Assembly: GCA_038030265.1 (NCBI GenBank)
Contig: CM075937.1
Location: forward strand, 46,108,198 to 46,172,197
DNA length: 64,000 bases
DNA from: Corythucha ciliata
Lineage: Eukaryota > Arthropoda > Insecta > Hemiptera > Tingidae
Direction of reading: 5' to 3'
The stretch's first letter is position 1, and every line of letters starts with the position of its first letter. The notes under the pieces are model-generated. The model did no database searches. It had not been told where the DNA came from and saw only the letters and a program-made list of their open reading frames with translations. A program made the position numbers and the translations under genes. Below, in pieces: positions 33,398 to 64,000 of this stretch.

Positions 33398-35175
33398 TTT
33401 GTGGTTATATGAACGAAAAAACCGATGATTCGCGGCTGAAAAAAAATCGCTAATTCTGAGATCGCTAGATCTGTGACTTAAATTCGGAAAACCCTGCTAT
33501 TTTGAAATGACGGCTATAATTGAAAAACATCGCTGATTCCCGGCTAGACCTGAGAAGAAGCGATAATCGATAGCTAAAAGTAAAACAAAATTGCTAATGC
33601 GGTGCCAACATGTTAACAAAATTCTAATTTTTGGCTTGAAAAATCAAATTTTGGCCTGGCTAAAAATTAGGAGAAAGGCTAATTTCCAGCCTAAATTGAG
33701 AAAAAGATAACTCACTGCTAAAAATATAAAAAATCGCCAAATTCTGTTAAAATTGCGGAAAACGCCAGTGCGTGGTCGAAATTGAGAAAATTCGCTAATT
33801 CACGGGCTATAAGCGCCGTTAAAATTGAGAAAAAGCGCTAGTTCGTGGCTTAACTTAAGGAAAATCACACATTTGCGGCCAAAATTGTAAAAATTTCAAT
33901 TTGCATAAAAAATTAAAAATGCGCAAATTTGTGGCTTCTGAATGCAACTTAGAGGTTAAAATTAAGAAAAAGCGCCAATTTATGGTTATTTGGGTTAAAA
34001 AAAAAAAAAAACCGCTGATTTGCGACTAAAAAAATCGACATTTCAAAGCGCATGGTGAACAAAAAAAATGCGATCTGTGACTAAAATTCGGAAAAACCTG
34101 CTAATTTGCGGCAAATTCATGGCTATAAATTGAAAAACGCCGCTGATTCGCGGCTATACCTGGGAATTTATAGCTAAAAATAAAATAAAATTGCTAACGC
34201 GGTGATAAATTGCGAACAAATTCTAATTTTCGGCTTGAAAAATCAAATTTTAGCCTGGCTAAGAATTAGAAGAAAGGCTAATTTTCAGCCTAAATTGAAA
34301 AAAAAAAAAATGTAATTCACTGCTGAAAATGAATGAAAATCGCCAAATTGCTGTTAAAATTGCGGAAAACCGCCGATTCGTGGCTAAAATATAGAAAATT
34401 CACTAATTCACAGGCTAGAAGCACCGTTGAAATTTAGAAAAAGCGCTAGTTCGCGGATGAACTTGAGGAAAACCACTAATTCGTAGTCAAAATTGTGACA
34501 AATTTCAATTTGCACGAAGAAATTTAAAATACGCCAAGTCGTGGCTTCTGAACGCAACTTGAAGGTTGAAATTGAGGATAAGCGCCAAGCTAATGATTGT
34601 ATGGGCACTGTTAAAATTGCGGAAAACCACCAATTCATGGTCAAAATTGTGAAAATTCTCCAATTCACGGGCTAGAAGCGCCGTTAAAATTTAGAAAAAG
34701 CGCTAGTTCGCGGCTAAACTTGAGGAAAATCACTAATTCGCGGCCAAAAATTGTGACAAATTTCAGTTTGCAACCAAAATTGAAAATTCGCCAATTCGTG
34801 CCTTCTGAATACAACTTTGAGGTTATAATTGAGAAAAAGCGTCAATTTAGGGTTGTATGGGTGTGGCTGAAAAAAATCGACAATTCGAAGCGCATGGTAA
34901 AAAAAAAAAAAAAAAAAAAATTAGATTTGTGACACAAATTTGGAAAAATCGCTAACGCGGGGCCAAAATGTTAAATAATTCAAATTTTCGGCTTGAAAAC
35001 TTGAGGGGAATCACTACAATATGCGATTTATGGCAAAAATTTGAAAAACCCCGATATTTTGCGGCTAATATTGAGAAAAATACGTATGAAAAACGCTTAT
35101 TTTCAACTCAAACTGAGAGTAGTGCTAATTATCTGCTAAATTACAGTCAAAATTGCTAATTTGCTGCTATAGTGG
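33398..35175 (-). repeat. Family A array, continuation of the host array
   Basis: Degenerate 30 bp units in minus orientation, with larger duplicated segments: blocks near 33560-33960, 34150-34580 and 34600-34840 share the same order of words (cgctagttcgcgg, cttctgaa, gcaactt). The far terminus of the host element was not found; the array stops at a G-run near 35191. Confidence 0.75.
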
Positions 35176-36594
35176 AGAAAACTCAACTGCGGGGGGGGGG
35201 GCGTAGGTCGTCCCTTGTGCCGATAAAATGGGCCCGTAATATGGTCCTCTGGCCGTGGCCGCCTGCATTTATCAATTGAAGCATAAATTGCTTTCGGCTC
35301 AGATCGGAACACTTTGAGAAAATTGTCAACAAAAAAAAATACGCCCACCGTGTTTTGCAAAAATGGACGAAACCGCGTATGTGTCGCAGCTTTTGCGGCA
35401 CGGAGAATCCAAAAATCGAAACGAATTTTCAATCAGTCGAGCGTTTGAAGGGATTATCTCCCCAAGGCTGCGGTGTTTTTGCACGCTTTGGCTCATTTCA
35501 AACGGGCCCCCCCCCCCACGAATTTTGTGTTCCGTGGACGGCCCGATGAATGGTTAACCCCACCCAGCTAAAGTCAGAAGAAAAATCTCGATGCCAGCGG
35601 AGACCTCGCTGGCACGCCGCTGTGGAGTGAAGAAATTGGGCCGAAACCAAAACGAGCCACGCGAAACGCAAGCATTTGTGGTCACTTTGAGAGGGATGTT
35701 GTCGCGGTCTGGACCGCTCTCGGCGCATTTCAACACTTTGAGATGAACGTGGAAGTCAATTACCCAAAGTCGTAAAAACGCCCACTTAAAATAAAAGAAA
35801 AAAAAATGTATTTTTTTTTTTTTTCAACTTTAGGTACATCTTTTAACGGAATGCTTTTTTAACTAAACTAAACCAAAAATGCCTGTAGGAAACAACAACA
35901 AAAATCCCTATAAAAATATCAATTTTTATATCAATAAAATGCCATTATTGAGTCTCAAAACAGACGTTACTTGTGTATTGTTTTTAAAGTATCACATAAT
36001 TATTTATTTTCAGTCCCTTCTAATTTTTTATCACTTCAGTAAAAAAAAAAAAAGTTCATTTTCAAGAGATTTCAACCGTTCAATGCGCTTAAAACGGGCC
36101 AGAGCCCTCCAGCCACCTTCAGTAATATTTTACAAGTCTGGCACAAATTATTGGCGAAAATGCGATGAATTCAACGCACCTGGCAACTGAAGGGGCTCGA
36201 GAAAGTTCATATAAACAGAAGTTTTCTCTTTTGTTCCGAAAAAGACAAAAAAAGGTAACTTTGCAGGAAATTTGGGCGGAGGGAGGGAGAGGGGGCATTA
36301 ACTTTTTATGTACCTACAGCAGGAAAACGTTGTGTAGGTCTTTTTTTTTCGGAATTGTTTTGCAGGTACATACAATTTGATAAGATCTACCGGCTAAGGT
36401 TTACCGGCAAGTTTGGTACGAATTCGGACTTATTCGAATTTAAAAATAACGACACATAAACAATAATTCGATAGAAAATAGACTAAAGAAATTTTTAAAA
36501 ATGCATAAAACGAGTTGTTTTACATTATTTGATTGGGTTACCTTGTAATGTGACTTTACGGTTGATCATACTAGGAGTGGTTCGTGGGTCGCTG
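35176..36594. other. Intergenic region between the two convergent genes
   Basis: Higher GC at 35360-35740. A frame on the + strand starts MDETAYVSQLLRHGESKNRN at about 35362 in a reasonable start context, but it has no match I know and no confirmed splice sites, so it is not called as a gene. 35580-35720 resembles 45740-45880. The rest is AT-rich with nothing recognisable. Confidence 0.35.
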
Positions 36595-57343
<20,749 letters not shown>

Positions 57344-57386
57344 TTTTTTTATTCTCTATTTCGTTGAAATTGATTACACTGTCAAT

Positions 57387-58113
57387 CTGTTGGGAAAGAT
57401 AAATAAATTAACGTAAACGGTCAAGGGCAGGGGGGACAGTAAAAGTGACAAGGAAAGTAGAAAAAAAAATAATGACCTTGCATTGCATTGAATTGACCGA
57501 ACGGGACAAAGAAACGCTTGTAATTTTTAATTCAACTCACCTATGAAACATAATCAAACGATGGAGCAAAGGTCGTTTTCACTATTTTGACAGGTCCACC
57601 AAGTCACCCACCCTCCGCCAGTCCAGTTCTTTTGTTAAATACTTTGTTTACGACAAAACGATTAAGCGAAGGTGAAAATTTTGTTTTAAAATGGAAGGGG
57701 TGGTGGACGGAAAACCTCCCCTGTAAAATAAAATTAAAAAAAAAAAAAAATAGAACGACAAACTAACTCTCCGGAGGAGTCAACCACTGAGACGCAAATA
57801 CTCTTCTGTCACCATTTCAACATTGTTTAGGAAGAGGACTGTGTGAGGGCGTGGAGAGGGGAACTAACAACCTCTCCACCCTGCCCAGGGAACAGTCATC
57901 CCGACAGCTGTTTCACTCGATAAACAACTGGCTGATAAAAAGCCTTTTCCCCCACTACAGGAACTACGTGATTTTTTTTCTCGAGCCAATTTCATTGGAC
58001 GTCAGCGACATCCATGTCATAGAGGCGAAGAGCCGTTAGAACAGGGTCAACTTTCCTAGTGTTGGCCAAAAACCTGTAAAAAAGCAAGATTTCGGGTATA
58101 TGCACCCCCCTTC
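57387..58113. other. Upstream of BCAS3 exon 1
   Basis: May hold the promoter or an untranslated first exon of BCAS3. No convincing core promoter motif was identified. Confidence 0.35.
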
Positions 58114-59700
58114 CGCCACTGCGTAGCCAGCGGGGGGCAGGGGTGGGCAGTTGCCCTCCCCTAGAATCAAAAGTGTAGATTTAGTGGGGCAGCTGGCCAA
58201 CCCACAAATACCATAAAAAAGTTAAAATCCAACACATTTTTAATGCTTAAAACTTTCGCAGGACTTCAACACATTTTCGCTAATCGGTTTCACCAAAAAT
58301 AAAAAATTCGCGGATGTTTGTTGTTGACAAACCGATTTCGAGGGTCGGCTTAACTTGGAAACCCGATTTTGCTGATTTTTCGCACTAAAATCCCATTTTC
58401 GCAGGTTCGACGTGCAAATTTCGTATGTTTTGGCTAGCCTCAAATCGTGTTCACCCCGCTGTGCCATCCAGCCTTATGGTGGGAGAGGAAATGCCAGCTC
58501 TCTTTACCGTCTCAGGTCTAAACATTTAAATGATTTTTTATTTTGGAGGAAGGAGTGATTGGTTTTCTTGTTTTCAATTTCTTTCGACCGATCCTGCCGG
58601 CGTTTTTGTTTTCAGCAACGTTTCGTCGAGGCCTCGAATTGACGTTTTCCTTAATTTTAACTGACCGTCACCGTTTTCTTCATTTTAGCCGTCAAAAGGT
58701 CTCAAAAAACCGTAAAATAACGCATTTTTTATTTACTATTTCAATTACGGAATTTGTGCGTTCTGTCAATTTCAGCAGCAAAAAAAAAAATGTTTTTCCT
58801 CAATTTAACGTGTGGTTGAACGCTATTTCTCAACTTTAGCCCACGAAAATTCCACCGATCAACAACAAACAGTGAGAATTTTGCCACTTGGTTTTCTCTC
58901 AATTTTAGCCGCAAATTAGTGATTTTTCCCAATTCTGCCTCGAGCAATTTTTTCCCCCTTCAAATTTTAGCGGTGAAAAGGTTCACATAATCTGCAAGTA
59001 AGCGAATTTCATTAATTTTGACCCGGACGATGCATAGCGAAACATTGAAATGGGTATTTTCTTCAATTTCACGTGCGAACGAACAATTTTCCTTAATTTT
59101 AGCCATGAAAAAACACTTTTTTCAAAAATGTATGCGCAAAGTCACGCTCTTTCTCAATTGTACCCGCAAACTTGCCATATACGTATATGTATAAAAACGG
59201 TCAATAACTCTTTTTCGCAATGTTTACCGAGATATTTGTTTGAGAAACCACGAACTGGCGCCTTCTCTCAATTTTGGCCGTGAATTGGGGGTTTTCCGTA
59301 ATTCTAGCCACAAATGAGTGATTTTTCTCAATTCTACGTTGAACGAGCTATTTATTTTGTCAATTTTCGCAGTGAAAAGAGCTCTATAAACCGTGAATTA
59401 GCGCATTTTCTCAATTTCGTCCACGACTTTGCATCGCGAAACCGCAAATTGGCGTGTTTTCTCAATTTTAACCGCGAATAACGAGATTTATTTTTGAAGT
59501 TTAACGTGAATCAGCGCTATTTCTCAATTTTAGCCGTGAATGGGTGTTTTTCCTCAGTCTTAGCCACAAAATATCCTTTTCTAGATTTCATCCGCGAACA
59601 AGAACTTTTTCTCTAGACGTGCGCACACCCCCCCCCCTACCGCTGTGGATCCATGCCTAGCTGGCTGCCCACCCCTTGATCACGGGCTGGCTACGCCCCT
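58114..59700 (+). mobile_element. hAT-like element with a family A-related array
   Basis: Left end CACTGCGTAGCCAGCGGGG; right end, reversed, CAGGGGCGTAGCCAGCCC. CAGGGGCGTAGCCAG is a known type of hAT end. The interior at 58600-59610 is degenerate family A-like (tttctcaattttagccg, gaattagcg). No matching target duplication was found, so one boundary may be damaged. Confidence 0.65.
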
Positions 59701-59705
59701 GCACG

Positions 59706-61140
59706 GGACATCCTAATTTACTGACGCACATAAAAATCACCCGGCACTCCTCAAAAATTGAAATTTTCCCTTTTTTTTATGACCCATAATGATGCAATTA
59801 CATCATCGGCAGGCTACCCCATCAAAAGAACAAGAAAAATCCTAGTACTTGTGGTACCTCCCTCAGCACTCAAGTCGAAAAATGTCAAACAAAACGCCCG
59901 GCACCCCGGAAAAAAAAAGTGTTTTTTGGTATTTTCCTACACACGCAGTAACTACTACCCAATAGGCAAGAACGTACTGATAAGTCAGAAAATCCTAGTA
60001 CTTATGGTACCTCCCCCCGCGCCTAAGTCGGAAAATTGTCTGACTAATTTCTCAGTACGTTCCTGCCTATTGCGTAGTAGTTACTGCGTGTGTAGAAAAA
60101 TTCAACAAAAAAAACTTTTTTTTTTGCGGGATGCCGGGCGTTTTGTTTGACATTTTCCGACTTTGGCGCGGGGGGAGGTACCATAAGTACTAGGATTTTC
60201 TGACTTATTTCTCCGTACGTTCCTGCCTATTGGGTAGAAGTTACTGCGTGTGTAGGAAAATACCAAAAAACACTTTTTTGCGGGGTCCGGGCGTTTTGTT
60301 CGACATTTTCCGACTTAGGTGCTGAGGGAGGTACCATAAGTATTGGGATTTTTCTTGTTCTTTTGATGGGGTAGCCTGCCGATGATATACAGGGTGTTTG
60401 AGGTTTGTGTTGCAATACTTAACCACGTGATAAATTAGGTCATTTAGCATCGATTTCACGAAATACACTATTATCGATAGTCAATTTGTTTTCGAGATAT
60501 CGAATAAAAACTGATGTTTTCATGATTAGCCCTTTTTTTCCAATTTGACTTGCTGTGTCACCGCACGAGGTTAATCTGAACAAAGTGAATAGTGCGTTGG
60601 AAACAGGACCAAATTGCCTACAAAATGAGCCCTAAAGAATTGGTGATTGTCCAATTTTGATTGGCATATCAGGAAGGCCATTTTTGCAACAATCACTCAG
60701 TTGTCCACAGTGAAAATGTTTTACGTTTTCGACCATTTTTTTTCAAAGTGTTTCAATTCAAATCCGGTCGAAGTTTATGACCAGTGCCGGCTTTAAGGGG
60801 GGGTGGGGTGGAGCCGGGCGACCACCCGGGGGCACCGTGTCCTATAAAAATTAGGGGGAAAAGGCAGACAAGAAAAAATTACCTAAAAAGCGCATTTGAT
60901 TTTTGAATATTTCAAAATCGAAAAATTGCCAAAAAATTAAAATTGGACGAAACTGCAACCCTTCCTGGGTAATCTGAAAATTTGTAACGGATTTTCCATT
61001 AGGCTGTTGATCAGAAAATCTACAGAGCTAATTGTGTCCGTCGGGACATCCTAATTTACTGACGCACAAAAAAATTACCCGGCACCCCTCGAAAATTGAA
61101 ATTTTCTTATTTTTTATGACCCGTAATGCTACAAAACCAT
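59706..61140. repeat. Pair of direct repeats of about 90 bp, 1.3 kb apart
   Basis: 59706-59792 and 61045-61128 share gggacatcctaatttactga, cgcac, aaaattgaaatttt and ttatgaccc. A large palindrome and a stretch starting tacagggtgtttgagg (60389) lie between them. A CAGTGCCGGCTTTAAGG string near 60782 looks like another hAT-like terminus. Confidence 0.6.
59800..60392. repeat. Palindrome of about 590 bp with internal sub-repeats
   Basis: The left end (catcatcggcaggctacccc) is matched by its inverse ending at about 60385. The arms continue inward through aaaagaacaagaaaaatcc, tggtacctccc, aaacaaaacgcccgg and cctacacacgcagtaact. The last words recur about every 150 bp, so each arm is itself internally repeated. 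Confidence 0.82.
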
Positions 61141-61179
61141 AAAGTTCGAAATAAATTAGTTGAAAAGGAGCATTGGGAA

Positions 61180-63297
61180 CAGAGGCGTAGGTACAGGGGG
61201 GGGGAATGGGGGATCCATCCCCCAGAGCCACAAGTATACGAACGAAGGAGCACTAGTACCATAACGAAGAGTCCCATAAAATCTCCACGAGCGTTTCACG
61301 TTGAAAATTTAGCAGATTTTCTGACTTGACCAAACCCGAAGTAGTGTACCGAGGTACGGTGGGGGGGGGGGTTCGCACAAAAATTGGTAATATTCGTGGC
61401 TATAGCTGCTAAAAAGCGCTGATTCGTGGTCTCGCGATGCAACTTCCAGACTAAAATTAATAAAAAAATCGCTGATTCGCGGTACTTGGAGGCCATTCTA
61501 CGAATAAATTGTGGAAATCAACGCAAAAGTGTTGTATTTGGGCAAACCCCGCGGGTAAAGTTGAGAAAACACGCTATAATATATTGACGAACAAAAGACG
61601 CTTTCAGGTTAAAATTGGACAAAAATGGCAAATTCAGAACTCGCCCATTCGCGTATAAAAAAGGGAATAGGATGCTGAATGGCCGCAAAATTAGCACACA
61701 ACGCTATTTCACAGCTGAAATCGGAAAAAATCGCTAATTTGCAATTTGCAGATATAAAGTTATGGAAAAACGTTAATTCGCGGATACAAAATGAAGAAAA
61801 TCACTAATTCGCGGCAAAAATTGAAAAAATCACCAATTAGCGCAGCTAAAATTAAGAAAAACGTTAATTTTCAGTTCAAATTAGAAAAAAGTGGTAATTC
61901 TTAGTTAAAAATGGAAACAATTCTTACAACAAACAATCAACAATCTTAAGAACCAACAAGGAAACAATCTTAGTTGGAAACAATTTCCAATTTGCAGTTT
62001 AAATTGAGTTAAACGCCCATTCTTGGCAAAAATTGACAAAACTCGGTAGGAGACGCTAAAAATTTGAAAAAGGGAAATGCTCAGATAAAATTTAGAAACA
62101 TTACTAATTCTCGAATAAAGTGTCGTGAAATTTATAATTTAAAAATGATGATTTTTTGACAGAAATAGACGGATAAATGTGCATTTTTTGGTTTGAAAAA
62201 AAAAAATTACATTTATAATTTAAATTCGCACCTTCTGAAGGCATTTTTGTGGCTAAAATCAGGAAAATGGCAAATTCCATGCATGGCTATAGTTCAATGT
62301 TAAAAAATACGCTAATTCACGACTTGAACTGAAAAGAAGCAATAATCTATACCTATAAACGTTATATAAAATTGCTAATGCGGTGGTAAAATGTGAAAAA
62401 CCGCTAATTTGCGGATAATATTTAGAAAATAAAATAATCAGCCTGGTCAAAATTAAAGAACGGTTAATTTTAAGCCTAAAAATTGAGAAAATTGTTAATT
62501 CGCGGCTAAAAATGGAAAAAATCGCCAATTTACAGCTAAAATTGCGCCAAATGCCAATTTGTGACTGAAATTGAGAAAATTCGCTAATTCACAGGTTTGA
62601 AAAGCTACGACGCGTCGCCGCTACAATTAAAAAAAAGCGCTAATTCACGGTTGAACTTTTCAGGCTGAAATTGGATAAAAGCACCAATTTGTGGCAATAG
62701 GTGAAAAATCGCTAATTCGCGAGTAAACTGAGAAAAATCGCTCATGCGTTGCGTATGGTGAACCAAAAAAAATTCTAATTCGTGAAAAGTCCCTCTATTT
62801 TGCGGTTAATATTGAGGAAAACACTTAAGAAAAACGTCAATTTCCAGCTGAAACTGAGAAAAGCGCTAATCCCTGGTAAAAATTTTTAAAAAATCGGTGA
62901 TACGCTGCTAAAATTGAGTAAAACGCCAAAACTCGTGGATAATTAAGAAACATCGCTCACGGGATAAAAACGATACTTTGCTGCTAAAGTTGAGAAAATG
63001 CGCAATTTCATGGCTATGAGAGGGGGTGGGGCAAGACCGCTAATCTGCGGCTGAAATTGAGAAGAACGATACACAATGGCCAAAATTGAGAAAAGCGCTA
63101 ATTTGCGGGTAGAGTCCAAAAATCGCCCTTAACTGAGAGATTGAGGCTATGATGAGGCCAGCAAGATGCCCAGATTCAAGAGTGTGCTGGCTTGGTGGAA
63201 TGATGACTAAAATGTGAAATTACCCCCTTCCCCTCACCCTTACGAGATTTCAATCTGATCCCCCCCCCCCCGGGACAAATTCCTCCCAACGCAACTG
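61180..63297 (-). mobile_element. Non-autonomous hAT-like element with a family A array
   Basis: Left end CAGAGGCGTAGGTACAGG plus a G-run; right end, reversed, CAGTTGCGTTGGGAGGAATT plus a G-run. ATTGGGAA flanks both sides (61172-61179 and 63298-63305), a perfect 8 bp duplication. The array is in minus orientation. This copy is the intact counterpart of 53728-55835 and lacks the 54959-55095 MITE. Confidence 0.87.
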
Positions 63298-63305
63298 ATT
63301 GGGAA

Positions 63306-64000
63306 TGTCCAGTCTAGCTGTCTAGAGATCTACAGAAGCCAGGGCGCACAGAGAACTTAGGCGACCAACGTATTGATCGAACCTTGGATACATTTTTTAT
63401 TTTTTGTGGCCCTAAATGTTTTATCTACCCTGTGACCCACGTTGGGCGGGATCCGCACGATTTTAGCGTTTAGAGTGGGTTCAGTGTTAGCAGCGGGTGC
63501 GCGATTTTCATCGATAAGGGTCAAATATAACAACACAACAAGTGTTTTCCGCTGAAAACACGCGATTCCCGCTCACGTACGACGGGGTTCTAGGGTTTTT
63601 TGTTTTTGATACGGAGCCAGTAAAGCAACGATGAAGGCGAGAAGGGCTAGTACGTAATTTGCGGTCAAAATAGTGATAAACCCTGACATTGAGAAAAAGC
63701 GCTAGTTGGCGGCTAAAATTGAGAATATGAGCCCTTCCGCATAAAAATGCGCTGATTCGGGGCTAAAATTCAGCCACATGAATTCGCGGATAAAATTTGA
63801 AAAAATCACTAATTCGCGGACAAAATGAAGGAATTACGCTCAATCATAGCTATACAATGGAAAAACAGTAAATTCACTGTTTCCGGGAGCAACTTCGCGG
63901 CAAAAAACGAGAGCGGCTAAAATGAAGAAAAAGCGCACATTCACAGCCAAAGTTGAGAAGATTCACGGTTTCCAACGGCAACTTGGAGTGGAATTAAGTG
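63306..64000 (-). repeat. Spacer followed by a family A array running off the window
   Basis: 63306-63640 has no recognised content. From about 63645 family A units in minus orientation (gcggctaaaattgagaa) continue to the end of the window. Confidence 0.6.

Noticed and set aside
35362..35557. First exon of an unknown + strand gene (MDETAYVSQ...)
   Set aside because: Reasonable start context but no supported donor, no partner exon and no known family. Left as an unannotated open frame.
59706..61140. The 90 bp direct repeats as LTRs of a small retrotransposon
   Set aside because: No primer-binding site, polypurine tract or coding remnant was seen, and the interior is dominated by a palindrome.

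Overview
This is animal nuclear DNA, most likely from an arthropod and probably an insect. Genes have GT-AG introns and very long introns. One gene encodes a CLIP-domain serine protease homologue, an arthropod-type family. An R1/I-like non-LTR retrotransposon and hAT-type transposon remains are present. I could not identify the species. Nothing bacterial (operons, ribosome binding sites, CRISPR) was seen.

Two split genes could be assembled from splice sites, codon phase and family similarity. (1) On the + strand, 16888-28639 encodes a secreted CLIP-domain serine protease homologue of about 398 residues in seven coding exons. Its signal-peptide exon is separated from the rest by a 10 kb intron, and all three catalytic residues appear lost. 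(2) On the - strand, 57343 down to 36595 encodes the BCAS3/Rudhira orthologue in eleven coding exons, about 750 residues. A long phase-compatible alternative last exon lies at 38607-40108. The two genes are convergent; their introns and the intergenic space are almost entirely repeats.

The repeats are the most striking content. Six families of degenerate 17-45 bp minisatellites (called A-F here) cover a large part of the window. Family A (about 30 bp, core TTTTAGCCGCGAATTAGCG) is the commonest and occurs in both orientations. Many arrays lie between short hAT-like terminal inverted repeats (CASTGGCGGACC, CAGAGGCGTAGG, CAGGGGTGGGC, TAGGGTGACCAGA) with 8 bp target duplications. Duplications could be read directly for 18208-20644, 25335-26610, 30714-33397, 53327-55900 and 61180-63297, and a degenerate one for 43771-45585. 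The arrays therefore look like internal cargo of several non-autonomous hAT-like families rather than ordinary satellite DNA. A decayed hAT transposase (TTF zinc finger, DUF4371, hAT dimerisation region) at 12820-14990 is a possible relative of the mobilising enzyme.

Other layers, left to right: a 4 kb foldback element (492-4447) carrying 135 bp tandem repeats and an inserted retrotransposon; nested palindromic PIF/Harbinger-like termini (6910-8368); a 1.9 kb element with long inverted repeats (8784-10675); several small MITEs, one with its empty site visible in a duplicate copy; a tRNA-Thr-like sequence inside a hairpin (50972-51102); and a 590 bp palindrome (59800-60390). Runs of 8-14 G or C recur throughout.
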